Source: Candidatus Scalindua japonica (GTDB taxonomy: Bacteria > Planctomycetota > Brocadiia > Brocadiales > Scalinduaceae). Taken from it: DNA of 64,000 bases. Shown piece by piece: positions 18,352 to 26,170 of the stretch (its first letter is position 1; every line of letters begins with the position of its first letter). The notes below the pieces were generated by a model. The model did no database searches, was not told the DNA's origin, and was given only the letters and a program-made list of their open reading frames with translations. The stretch lies in assembly GCF_002443295.1 (NCBI RefSeq), contig NZ_BAOS01000001.1:124001-188000 (forward strand), read 5' to 3'. The position numbers and the translations under genes were made by a program.

Positions 18352-19635
18352 TTAGCGATTTAAACACTTTTGATTTTTTACCAATATGCTGCTATTAATA
18401 CCACCAAATCCAAATGAATTTGAAAGTGCGTAATTAATCTTTACATCAGTCAGCACCTTTTTCCCCACAAAATTAACCTGGCGGTCAATAGGGTCGTCTA
18501 AATTTATATCAGGATGGTAAAATCCTTCCTTCATCTGTATAAGTGTGGCAATTAATTCAACAACACCTGCAGAATAGATACAATGCCCAATCAGGGATTT
18601 GGTAGAATTAATATGGATAGATTTCACACACTCCTTAAAAACATGCTTTATTGCATCCAATTCGGTTATGTCTCCTAATGGAGATGAAGTTCCATGGGTA
18701 TTAATATAATCAATCTCTTTGGTTGTAATGCCTGTTTCCTGCAATACAGACTGCATAACTTTTATTTCTCCTTCTATACTTGGGTTTGTAAGATGATTAC
18801 CGTCCAAACCGGAAGCAGCACTTACAATCTCTCCCCTTATTTGAACATCTCTACTCAAGGCACTTTCCATGGATTCTAAAACAACACACCCACTTCCCTG
18901 TCCAAATACAAAACCATCATGCTTCTTGTCAAATGGACGTGAGGCTTTTTCCGGTTGGTCGTTAAAAGTTTGACCGGTCATGGCTCCTAAAATAGAAAAT
19001 GCCTTCAGCTCTAACTCTGAGAAATCAGCTAAAGCTCCTACACAGAGACATGCCTTTACCGTTCCTGCTTGGATTAGTTGATATGCATTGTATAAACCCA
19101 GATTACCACTTGCTGAAGCTCCTCCAACCGAATATCCTATGCCCTTAATATTCAGAATCTCACTGATAGCTCCAATTATATTTGTATCCAAGAAAGAGAT
19201 GGCATATTTTGGATTTATATATTCAGGTTCTTTTAAGAATTTATCGTAGTTATCAATAATATACTTCTGTGATATATTATTGCCGGAGACAATGATGCCA
19301 ATGGAACTACTATCTAATAGAGAATGGATTAATTCAGCATCTAAATAAGCTTGAATAGCTGCACAACTACTGATTTGAGTAGAAAGGTTAGAATTGTTAC
19401 AGACTTTTCGCGATATAGTATATATGCTTTGCGAAATCTCTTCCAGGCTGTTCAAATAGTCAATATAAGAAAAATCTTTTATTTCTGCGCCTATCTTTAC
19501 AGGACATGTATCGGTAGGAATAGTAAGCAGAGTACTGATACCGCTCTTGCCTGATCTTAAACTTTCAGTAAAATCTTCAACATTATGGCCAACACTATTT
19601 ATTACGCCATAACCGGTTATAACAACCCTACCCAT
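18352..19635 (-). CDS. PksF-like decarboxylative ketosynthase (active-site Cys to Ser)
   Basis: A 427-residue beta-ketoacyl synthase fold of FabF size. Both catalytic His motifs are kept: NTHGTSSPLGD and NSTKSLIGH. The nucleophile motif, TACTSG in FabF, reads GGASASG, placing Ser174 where Cys should be. That Cys-to-Ser change is the hallmark of malonyl-ACP decarboxylases (PksF, CurC, MupG type), which supply acetyl-ACP for beta-branching. The gene is followed after 18 bp by the PksH-like gene, and an acyltransferase active-site relic lies at 19817-19909. I infer a polyketide-type origin for the pair; ordinary fatty-acid chain extension by this enzyme is unlikely without the Cys. Confidence 0.9.
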   Translation of the reverse strand: MGRVVITGYGVINSVGHNVEDFTESLRSGKSGISTLLTIPTDTCPVKIGAEIKDFSYIDYLNSLEEISQSIYTISRKVCNNSNLSTQISSCAAIQAYLDAELIHSLLDSSSIGIIVSGNNISQKYIIDNYDKFLKEPEYINPKYAISFLDTNIIGAISEILNIKGIGYSVGGASASGNLGLYNAYQLIQAGTVKACLCVGALADFSELELKAFSILGAMTGQTFNDQPEKASRPFDKKHDGFVFGQGSGCVVLESMESALSRDVQIRGEIVSAASGLDGNHLTNPSIEGEIKVMQSVLQETGITTKEIDYINTHGTSSPLGDITELDAIKHVFKECVKSIHINSTKSLIGHCIYSAGVVELIATLIQMKEGFYHPDINLDDPIDRQVNFVGKKVLTDVKINYALSNSFGFGGINSSILVKNQKCLNR

Positions 19636-19816
19636 TTATTTAGCTATTAATGTGTTTATAAAAAATGTTGACTAAATTATTGATATTCTGTGCATGTCCT
19701 AAATCAACGCTGTGTAAATTTATGGTAATATTAACGAATGACTAAAATTAATTCAAATACAAAACATCAATACATGGCCGATCGCCTACCTTTTTTTAAA
19801 GGGAGAAGTGCATTGA

Positions 19817-19909
19817 CATATTTTGAGTAAAATAGAACAATCAAGGTGCCTTTCTGATTTTGTTGCTGGACATAGTCTGGGTGAATATAACAGTAGAAGT
19901 ATCAGGTAA
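19817..19909 (+). pseudogene. Relic of malonyl-CoA:ACP acyltransferase active site
   Basis: Between two stop codons, about 30 codons on the plus strand read ...SKIEQSRCLSDFVAGHSLGEYNS. DFVAGHSLGEYN is the nucleophile elbow of FabD/PksC-type acyltransferases (catalytic Ser in GHSLGE, preceded by the usual SDF or PDF). Nothing else of the enzyme (GQGSQ start, later His motif) is visible around it. It lies 182 bp upstream of the PksF-like gene on the opposite strand, so it is best read as a fragment of a lost trans-acting acyltransferase. Confidence 0.65.
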
Positions 19910-19976
19910 TTAGTTACAGTACTCTAACCAAAAACGTCACGAATTATTTCAACTGTAATTTTTGATCATCCTATCG

Positions 19977-20909
19977 CTATTGTTGTTGTTGACTCTTATT
20001 TTTCAGATGGTCTTTTATCTTTTCAATCTCTTTTAACGTTATCAACTTTCTGTGTTCCATGGTATCGTACATAGAGTCGGCTATCTCTGACCACTCTTCA
20101 GGGGTATAGTCGTAGTCGTCAGTGTCAGGTAGTGGATGGCAGGCAGTGCATATAAATCTGTAAAGGTAATGACCGAACAGGTACTCATCTTTATTTTTTA
20201 GCTCCTCTTTGGTTAATTCCTTTTTCAGATGGTCTTTTATCTTTTCAATCTCTTTTAACGTTATCAACTTTCTGTGTTCCATAGTATCATACATAGATTC
20301 GGCTATCTCTGACCACTCTTCAGGGGTATAGTCGTAGTCATCTGTGTCCGGCAGCGGGTGGCAGGTAGTACATATAAACCTGTAAAGGTACTGACCGAAC
20401 AGGTCCTCTTCTTCCTTATATAACTCCTCTTTCACCAGCATCTCCTTTGCCAGTTTCTCCTTTGCCAGTTTCTCCTTTGCCAGCTTCTCTTTCGCCAGCT
20501 TCTCCTTCGCCAGCATCTCCTTTGCCAGCATCTCCTTTGCCAGTTTCTCCTTTGCCAGTTTCTCCTTTGCCAGTTTCTCTTTCGTCAGCTTCTCCTTTGC
20601 CAGTTTCTCCTTTGCCAGCTTCTCTTTCGCCAGCTTCTCTTTCGCCAGCTTCTCCTTCGCCAGTTTCTCTTTCGTCAGCTTCTCCTTCGCCAGTTTCTCT
20701 TTCGTCAGCTTCTCCTTCGCCAACTTCTCCTTCGCCAGTTTCTCCTTCGCTAACGTCTCTTTCTCCAACTCTTCTTTTGCTAACTTCTCATTCACCAACT
20801 CCTCCTTTTGGATATCCTTTGTTACCGTTGTTGTACAGCCTGAAATAATCTGCTGAGTAAGAAGCAAAAAAACTATCAAAATGGTATAAACATTAGAACT
20901 TTTTTTCAT
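19977..20909 (-). CDS. Repeat-stalk lipoprotein with two CxxCH heme-binding domains
   Basis: A 310-residue protein. A lipoprotein signal peptide ends in ISGC with Cys25 as lipidation site. Residues 35-164 are 26 tandem pentapeptides (consensus KEKLA, variants KEKLT, KEMLA), which should form one long charged helix or coiled coil. Two near-identical 60-residue domains follow (170-229 and 244-303), each starting [19 protein letters not shown]: CTTCH at 180-184 and CTACH at 254-258 are c-type heme attachment motifs. It would be a membrane-tethered diheme electron carrier on a stalk in the periplasm, or a relay at the outer membrane. The heme axial ligand is not certain; Met206/Met280 and Met210/Met284 are candidates. 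Confidence 0.85.
   Translation of the reverse strand: MKKSSNVYTILIVFLLLTQQIISGCTTTVTKDIQKEELVNEKLAKEELEKETLAKEKLAKEKLAKEKLTKEKLAKEKLTKEKLAKEKLAKEKLAKEKLAKEKLAKEKLTKEKLAKEKLAKEKLAKEMLAKEMLAKEKLAKEKLAKEKLAKEKLAKEMLVKEELYKEEEDLFGQYLYRFICTTCHPLPDTDDYDYTPEEWSEIAESMYDTMEHRKLITLKEIEKIKDHLKKELTKEELKNKDEYLFGHYLYRFICTACHPLPDTDDYDYTPEEWSEIADSMYDTMEHRKLITLKEIEKIKDHLKNKSQQQQ
20001..20180 (-). repeat. Duplicated 180-bp heme-domain segment, copy 2
   Basis: This encodes residues 244-303 of the lipoprotein and is nearly identical at DNA level to 20223-20402, so the duplication is recent or kept uniform by gene conversion. Confidence 0.9.
20223..20402 (-). repeat. Duplicated 180-bp heme-domain segment, copy 1
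   Basis: This encodes residues 170-229 of the lipoprotein. It differs from the second copy by a handful of bases, such as CTTCH versus CTACH codons. Confidence 0.9.
20418..20807 (-). repeat. 15-bp tandem repeat array, 26 units
   Basis: The array encodes the KEKLA-type pentapeptides. On the plus strand the unit is TTCTCCTTTGCCAGC with third-base and a few coding variants. The multiple-of-three unit means that gain or loss of copies changes stalk length without a frameshift. The complementary strand also stays open across the array, which is an artefact of the repeat. Confidence 0.95.
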
Positions 20910-21265
20910 ATTTGAATCTCCTTTTTATAATCAATAATAATACCTGTTTTGTATATAACAAAAGAAATGGGGGGAATGTATGCATTTAACATACTTAAGA
21001 AGGTAATGTAGTGTTCGCTTATAAGTATGTCTTCTCTATCAATGAAGTCAATACGTAGTCACTGTAACAATAATTGTCTGTAGGCCATGGTACTCCACCA
21101 AATCTATAACTTATGATATTTTTTGAGAGACAGATATTCTCATTTGCCAGTGGATAAATTTCATTGTTTAACAGTGTATGTCCTGACTCTTTTCCGTTAC
21201 TATAAATTTATCTAATATGTCAGTAATCTTTTAACTCAGTTGTGGTCTGAAAAAGTTCTTGATAT
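20910..21265. other. 356-bp stretch with a possible coding fragment
   Basis: No complete gene is seen. On the minus strand about 60 codons without a start (roughly 21205 down to 21019) read protein-like sequence including SYRFGGVPWPTDNYCYSDYV before a stop. I do not recognise it. It may be the 3' end of a decayed gene. The remainder is the promoter region of the lipoprotein gene. Confidence 0.3.
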
Positions 21266-21649
21266 TTATTTTTCACTCAAAGTCTTAGTTATAATTTCCA
21301 AGGCTAACTTGGAATCAAAAACCAGACGACCCTCAAGAACTGGTTCCTCAGCTTTTCCATCAAGCGCGTTTTGCGCGCATAGTAGAGCCTCGTTTGACTG
21401 TTTTATGTTTTCCGAGCGTCGTATTAAGTGGTCGTATATCTTCCATCTGGACCATCGTCTTTCATCACAACTGGTGAACAAATTGTCAGCTACAAAATAG
21501 ATAAGTTTACCTTCTCCTAAGAGCTCCTGCTTTCCTTGTTCAAATACATTCAGGGAGGCGGTGCTCAGGTCAATCAGCACAGCCACTTCTCCTCTCTGTA
21601 CGAAATAATCACCCGTGGTAGTATCCCACAAGGTATTATTCGTAGTCAT
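21266..21649 (-). CDS. Hypothetical protein, 127 aa
   Basis: I do not recognise this protein. I chose the ATG at 21649 because GAGGA lies about 8 bases upstream; a start at 21727 would add 26 residues with no ribosome site. It begins MTTNNTLWDTTTGDYFVQRGEVAVLIDL, then a helical region with CDERRWSRWKIYDHLIRR, and ends in an LALEIITKT helix. It has no signal peptide or membrane segment. It lies between the diheme lipoprotein gene (same strand) and a divergent 107-residue gene. Confidence 0.65.
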   Translation of the reverse strand: MTTNNTLWDTTTGDYFVQRGEVAVLIDLSTASLNVFEQGKQELLGEGKLIYFVADNLFTSCDERRWSRWKIYDHLIRRSENIKQSNEALLCAQNALDGKAEEPVLEGRLVFDSKLALEIITKTLSEK

Positions 21650-21921
21650 GGAATTGTCCTCGTTTTCGAATTGGGAGTTTATAAAATAAATAAGACAAGT
21701 CCATATTAATCCTCTACATCTAATCAATTATTTTTTTTACATAATTTAAGTTTACTCAGTTTTTATTTAATTAGTCAAGACATATAAATAAATAATTTGC
21801 ATGTCTGGGTCAAGTTGGTTTTGCAAGTATAAATATTTATATATAAGCTCAAAAAATCCTGTATAATAAGCGTTAAGGCTTTACTGGAATAAAATTATAA
21901 CCTTTTGTGTGAGGAGAAAAA

Positions 21922-22245
21922 ATGGTATCTAAAATTGTTTTTAAACAGAATGATTTTCATGGTGATATTTCATCAAAGGAATTTACGGCAGATATACTAG
22001 TCGAAGGGATGCATATTAAAGGTGAACCTCTTGTAACACTTAATAATAATGACGGCTTACCAGGTGTAAAAGATATTTACGCTAGATGGGGAGAACCTGC
22101 TGGAAAAGATGAAAAAGCAGAGATAGTGTCACTGACTGTAAGATTTGATGATGAAATAGCGGAACAAGGAAAGCTCAAAGGTTCGCTTTCAGTTAATCTT
22201 TATGTAGAGGGTGCTACAAGTTACGTAATGAATTGGAAATCGTAA
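21922..22245 (+). CDS. Hypothetical protein, 107 aa
   Basis: I do not recognise this small soluble protein. Alternating hydrophobic and polar residues (KIVFKQNDFHGDI, EIVSLTVRFDD, LKGSLSVNLYVEG) suggest an all-beta fold. A strong ribosome site, TGAGGAGA, is 5 bases before the ATG, and a possible -10 box (TATAAT, 21862-21867) lies 55 bp upstream. It leads a plus-strand series with the ferritin-like and flavodiiron genes; a hairpin at 22275-22309 separates it from them. Confidence 0.72.
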   Translation: MVSKIVFKQNDFHGDISSKEFTADILVEGMHIKGEPLVTLNNNDGLPGVKDIYARWGEPAGKDEKAEIVSLTVRFDDEIAEQGKLKGSLSVNLYVEGATSYVMNWKS

Positions 22246-22274
22246 AACATTTATTTTGAATTGTATATTATTGC

Positions 22275-22309
22275 AGGCTGTCTGAGGAACAAGTATTCTC
22301 AGGCAGCCT
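22275..22309 (+). terminator. Hairpin, possible terminator after the 107-residue gene
   Basis: AGGCTGTCTGAG and CTCAGGCAGCCT pair over 12 bp with one mismatch and an 11-base loop. The U tract after it is weak (TTTC), so it may only reduce readthrough or stabilise the mRNA end. Its stem resembles that of the terminator at 5037. Confidence 0.55.
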
Positions 22310-22345
22310 TTCGAAAGACTGAGAAAATCTAAGAGGAGTGTATTA

Positions 22346-22798
22346 ATGGATATATATAAATACGCAATGCAAATGGAGTTAGATGGTAAACATTTTTACC
22401 ATGATTTGTCTAAGAAAACAAATAATACGGGTATTAAGAGTATACTGACTATGATGGCCGAATCTGAGGCCAAACACTATAATGTAATCTTGAGTATGCA
22501 AAAAAATGATAAAACACAATATTCGGCGGATACTGAAGTATTAACAAAGGTAAAAAATATTTTCATGACAATGAAAGAAGAAAAGAAAATTGATATTGAT
22601 AATTCACAAGTAGAAATTTATAAAAAGGCTTTGGACGTTGAGATAAATAGCGAAAAATTTTATCAGGAAAGGGCAGACGCTGAGAAAGACACTTATAGAA
22701 AGGAACTATTTTTAACGTTAGCAAACGAAGAAAAAAATCATTGTGTTATACTGAAAAACTTAGTTAATCTTACGGAAGCACCGGATAATTTGTGGTAA
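22346..22798 (+). CDS. Ferritin-like/rubrerythrin-domain protein
   Basis: A 150-residue four-helix protein of the rubrerythrin-like ferritin superfamily. The di-iron ligand pattern is visible in both halves: MQMELDGKHFYHDL then MMAESEAKHYNVI, and ALDVEINSEKFYQER then LANEEKNHCVIL. It has no rubredoxin-type CxxC domain. Such proteins usually reduce peroxide or store iron. The ribosome site AGAGGAG precedes the ATG. It lies 115 bp upstream of the flavodiiron gene, so an oxygen or NO defence role is likely; the electron donor could be the rubredoxin encoded at 24142. Confidence 0.88.
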   Translation: MDIYKYAMQMELDGKHFYHDLSKKTNNTGIKSILTMMAESEAKHYNVILSMQKNDKTQYSADTEVLTKVKNIFMTMKEEKKIDIDNSQVEIYKKALDVEINSEKFYQERADAEKDTYRKELFLTLANEEKNHCVILKNLVNLTEAPDNLW

Positions 22799-22913
22799 AT
22801 CGATAAAAAATATTACTTTGATTGCCAGATACAAAGTTATTAAATAGTGGTATCGATCCATTTGAAGAACCGAGGCAGATTATGATTATAAAAACTGAAA
22901 ACAGGAATTTGAA

Positions 22914-24131
22914 ATGTCAAAAAATCTGAATGCAATACAAATAGCAGATAAAGTATATTGGGTAGGCGCAATTGACTGGGGCGTTAGAAACATCCACGGC
23001 TACACTACTGACAGGGGAACAACATATAATGCATATCTGGTTATGGACGACAAGATAACTCTCTTTGACACAGTAAAGAAAGAGTTTGAGGATGAATTTC
23101 TATCAAGAATTGCATCAATAGTGAATCCGGAAAAAATAGACTATATCATATCTAATCACTCAGAACCTGATCACAGTGAAGTGCTTCCGGAGATCATAAA
23201 AGCGGTAAAACCGGAAAAGGTATTTGCATCAGTAATGGGCAAAAAGGCCTTAAACGCCATTTACCATGACCTCAACATGGAAATAACCGCAGTAAAGGAT
23301 GGTGAAGAGTTGGGCCTTGGTAGCAAAACGGTGAAATTCATGGAAACAAGAATGCTCCACTGGCCAGACAGCATGTTCAGCTACCTTGTCGAAGACAAAG
23401 TATTACTTACACAAGATGCATTTGGAATGCACCTTGCCTCATCTGAAAGATTCGGGGAAGAGCTCCCGTGGGGAGTTCTGAAAACACATGTATCAGGATA
23501 CTATGCAAATATTATCACGCCATATTCAAGTCATGTAGCAAAACTATTTGAAAAAATAGATACATCTGGACTAGAGGTAAGTATAGTCGCACCAGACCAT
23601 GGGCCAGTCTGGAGAAATATGGACAATTTCAGAAAAGTACTCTCTCTCTACAAGAAGTGGTCTGCAAGGAAACTTGATGAGAAAATAGTAATCGTATACG
23701 ATACTATGTGGGGAAGCACAGAGAAAATGGCAAACCATATTGAAGACGGGGCCAGGTCTTCAGATGTCTCTGTTGAAATGATGCCGCTTTACTCCTTTGA
23801 AAGGAGCATGATAGCATTGGAAATGCTTGATGCGTCTGCTGTTATTGTAGGAGCACCGACTTTGAACAACAACATCTTTCCATCGCTGGCAGATGTCCTG
23901 ACATATATCAAGGGGCTTAAGTTTAAAACACCATACGGAGCAGTTTTTGGCTCTTATGGTTGGAGCGGTGAAGGGAACAATCTTCTCAGGGAGTATCTGG
24001 TCTCCATTGGCGTAGAAATAGTCGATGAGATAAAATCAAAATACGTTCCAGATGATAAAGTAAAAGAAGAATGCTTTTTACTTGGGCAGGCAGTCGCTAA
24101 TAAAGTAAAAGAATTTATTAAAAACCAATAG
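22914..24131 (+). CDS. fprA: Flavodiiron protein (A-type flavoprotein, FprA-like)
   Basis: A 405-residue protein. The N-terminal metallo-beta-lactamase-like di-iron domain (1-250) has [10 protein letters not shown] (the HxExDH ligand motif), LTQDAFGMH and VAPDHGPVW. The C-terminal flavodoxin domain (about 257-400) has the FMN phosphate loop [11 protein letters not shown] and a GSYGWSGEG loop. These enzymes reduce oxygen to water or NO to nitrous oxide using electrons from rubredoxin. A rubredoxin gene follows immediately, with its ribosome site overlapping this stop. Substrate preference cannot be told from sequence. NO scavenging would matter in a nitrogen-cycling anaerobe. Confidence 0.96.
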   Translation: MSKNLNAIQIADKVYWVGAIDWGVRNIHGYTTDRGTTYNAYLVMDDKITLFDTVKKEFEDEFLSRIASIVNPEKIDYIISNHSEPDHSEVLPEIIKAVKPEKVFASVMGKKALNAIYHDLNMEITAVKDGEELGLGSKTVKFMETRMLHWPDSMFSYLVEDKVLLTQDAFGMHLASSERFGEELPWGVLKTHVSGYYANIITPYSSHVAKLFEKIDTSGLEVSIVAPDHGPVWRNMDNFRKVLSLYKKWSARKLDEKIVIVYDTMWGSTEKMANHIEDGARSSDVSVEMMPLYSFERSMIALEMLDASAVIVGAPTLNNNIFPSLADVLTYIKGLKFKTPYGAVFGSYGWSGEGNNLLREYLVSIGVEIVDEIKSKYVPDDKVKEECFLLGQAVANKVKEFIKNQ

Positions 24132-24141
24132 GAGTAATTTC

Positions 24142-24303
24142 ATGAATAAGTACGTATGTGATGTATGCGGATATGTATACGACCCGGAAATAGGAGATCC
24201 GGACAATGGTGTTAGTCCAGGAACCACTTTTGAAGATATTCCAGATGACTGGATATGCCCAACTTGTGCTGCTGGATCAGAAAGCTTTTCTCCTGCTTCT
24301 TGA
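24142..24303 (+). CDS. Rubredoxin
   Basis: A 53-residue protein, [18 protein letters not shown]..., with the two iron-binding knuckles CDVCGY and CPTCAA and the usual rubredoxin core DNGVSPGT and DIPDDWICP. Normal rubredoxins read CPVCGAGKDDF at the second knuckle; here it is [11 protein letters not shown], a mild variant. The ribosome site TAGGAG partly overlaps the stop of the flavodiiron gene 10 bp upstream, so the pair is coupled. It is the expected electron donor to that enzyme. Confidence 0.95.
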   Translation: MNKYVCDVCGYVYDPEIGDPDNGVSPGTTFEDIPDDWICPTCAAGSESFSPAS

Positions 24304-24692
24304 AGTGTTTGAAATTTTGAATGATTACACAGGGTTTCAGGATAGTGAGTAGTACGTCCACAATTTTTACAGTAGAAATTAGAATCTTTCACCAATGTGG
24401 GTAGTAAATGGGGATAATGCAAAAAAATATTTTTATATAAGAAATTATAAACAGTGTAAGCTGCTTATTTATTGGTACTTATACAAAATAAAAAAACCAG
24501 GGAAAAGATGTGTGGTTTTTGTCTCTTGACAATAGAGAAATCTTAATGTTTAATTACGGTAATATTTTATTTAGTTTATGTGTGTCATAGCGATTCCTGG
24601 ATTGTATAATTTCACTTGATTGAGATTAAAAGGGATTGAATATGGAAATAATTTTGGCTTAATTTATTGTTGGGGAAGGGAGGGTAATTAGG
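24304..24692. other. 389-bp stretch, possible antisense zinc-ribbon remnant
   Basis: There is no complete gene. On the minus strand, about 24422-24290 reads FYCKNCGRTTHYPETLCN, like a short zinc-ribbon protein, but there is no ATG, no ribosome site and the frame runs on into the antisense of rubredoxin. The remainder holds the leader of the PEP-CTERM gene. Confidence 0.3.
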
Positions 24693-25379
24693 ATGAAATT
24701 AAAAAACATTATGCTTTTCATGGGTATGTTGGCGCTGGTAGCAGTGACAAGTAAGCAGGTCAACGCTTCTGTAATCTTTGAGGTAGAGCCTAACGACACC
24801 TTGGCTGCAGCACAGAACATCGATCCACACTTCTCAATAGGGCCAAATCCCAATGTAATTTTTTCTGATGTTGTTCCATGGGTTAGTATCGTAGCACCAG
24901 CAAACAACGATACATTTGATTACTATAGTTTCTCCGTAAACAACGGAGGAGACGTTGGTATATTTGATGTAGACTTCGGAGTCGGAGGAGTAGGAAGTAT
25001 CGACACTACGATAGCTTTATGGGACTCACTTGGTAACGTCCTGCCTTTTGGTTTCAATGACGATTCAAATGCAGCGTTAGGAGCAGCCGGTTCCGTTTCC
25101 GATTTAGATCCGTTTCTTCCCTATGTATTCCAAAACCCCGGCCTGTACATAGTCGGCGTAGCTGGGTCCCCGAGTACAGCAGTACAAGGTGGATGGGATC
25201 TGGCTGGAACAACACTTCCGAGCTTAAGTACATATGTAATTAGCGTATCCTTAGAGAATGGTAACCAGCAGGGTAGCCAGCAACCAATACCTGAACCGAC
25301 AACTATAGCTTTACTAAGCATAGGCCTAATGGGACTTACAGTTGCAGGGGCAAGACGTAAATGGAGGAAAAACTGTTGA
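24693..25379 (+). CDS. PEP-CTERM-anchored secreted protein
   Basis: A 228-residue exported protein. The signal peptide is residues 1-25 (hydrophobic core MLFMGMLALVAV, cleavage after VNAS). The middle part begins FEVEPNDTLAAAQNI and has a PPC-like/DVUA0089-type all-beta pattern rich in Gly and Asp. The C-terminus is a textbook PEP-CTERM sorting signal: IPEPTTIALL, a transmembrane stretch, then the basic tail ARRKWRKN. Exosortase would cleave after the PEP motif and export the protein to the surface, usually together with EPS. The ribosome site is GGGAGG. The EPS genes start 3 kb downstream, but no exosortase gene is seen in the window. Confidence 0.95.
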   Translation: MKLKNIMLFMGMLALVAVTSKQVNASVIFEVEPNDTLAAAQNIDPHFSIGPNPNVIFSDVVPWVSIVAPANNDTFDYYSFSVNNGGDVGIFDVDFGVGGVGSIDTTIALWDSLGNVLPFGFNDDSNAALGAAGSVSDLDPFLPYVFQNPGLYIVGVAGSPSTAVQGGWDLAGTTLPSLSTYVISVSLENGNQQGSQQPIPEPTTIALLSIGLMGLTVAGARRKWRKNC

Positions 25380-25783
25380 ACAGTTAATAAAGGCAGGTAA
25401 TTATTTGCTAAAGGTTGTTTTGCCTTCATCATCTGAAAAGGAATGTGCTTGAGATATAGACATTTCTTTTTGCTTCCATGTTTCTCATTTTGCTTGTTCA
25501 CCATATATACATTGCCTGGCATATAAATAAAACCGTCATTCTCTTACTACTATAATGTTATCAGGTTTCTTAAGATATAAATTACCAATTAGTGGATAGA
25601 GGGAACATACGAAAGATATTTTTGACTTACCCAACAATGATCTGTAGTATTATATGAAGGTGCCGAAAATTTCCTGTTGGAATAAAGGACTTTCAGTACA
25701 GAGCAGTTAAATAAAAAACCTCCTGTATATTGCATGTTGGAATGTAAGAAGATTTGCGATATAAACCAGAAGGAGGAAAAATC
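25380..25783. other. 404-bp non-coding stretch
   Basis: I see no gene, clear terminator or promoter. It lies between the PEP-CTERM gene and the first REPIN-like element. Confidence 0.4.
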
Positions 25784-25894
25784 GTAGGGTGCGTTTTACA
25801 CACCAGAAACATGCCAGCATAATCAAGAATTTGTTTAATAGATAACACCATTGCCATATCCAACGTTGTTAGCGGTGCATGGAATGCACCCTAC
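25784..25894. repeat. 111-bp REPIN-like element, copy A
   Basis: It begins GTAGGGTGCG and ends ATGCACCCTAC, with inverted ends. Each end is itself a small palindrome (GGGTGCG-TTTTA-C[G]CACC on the left, GGTGCAT-GGA-ATGCACC on the right). Copy A has TTTTACACACC in place of TTTTACGCACC. Confidence 0.9.
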
Positions 25895-25937
25895 TTGTCT
25901 GCCCACCAGAAACATTCTGCATCCGGTAACAAAAATC

Positions 25938-26048
25938 GTAGGGTGCGTTTTACGCACCAGAAACATGCCAGCATAATCAAGTATTTGTTTAATAGATAAC
26001 TCCATTACCATAACCAACGTTGTTAGCGGTGCATGGAATGCACCCTAC
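25938..26048. repeat. 111-bp REPIN-like element, copy B
   Basis: It has the same length and ends as copy A, with only a few base changes in the core. It is 43 bp from copy A. The preceding segment TTCTGCATCCGG recurs before copy D. Confidence 0.9.
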
Positions 26049-26113
26049 TTGTCTGGAAAGATTAAAAGTCAGATAATACACCATAATTTAATTTTTCAAA
26101 GAACCACAATTAC

Positions 26114-26134
26114 GTAGGGCAGGCATTGCCTGCC
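26114..26134. repeat. Single REP-like palindrome
   Basis: GTAGGGCAGGCATTGCCTGCC shares the GTAGGG head of the 111-bp elements but has a different palindrome (GGCAGGCA/TGCCTGCC). It lies 37 bp past the stop of the RAYT gene. Confidence 0.7.
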
Positions 26135-26170
26135 GTTATTTATACAAATCCAAAATGAATGGCAATCCAC

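Noticed and set aside
20418-20807. CRISPR array suspected from regular repeats
   Set aside because: The units are contiguous 15-mers without spacers and encode in-frame pentapeptides.
20447-20848. 133-codon plus-strand frame rich in Pro, Ser, Ala and Leu
   Set aside because: It is the complement of the 15-bp repeat array in the lipoprotein gene; the repeat keeps every frame open.
24650-24680. Sigma54 promoter before the PEP-CTERM gene (TTGGCTTAATTTATTG)
   Set aside because: The -12 element lacks GC at the required spacing.
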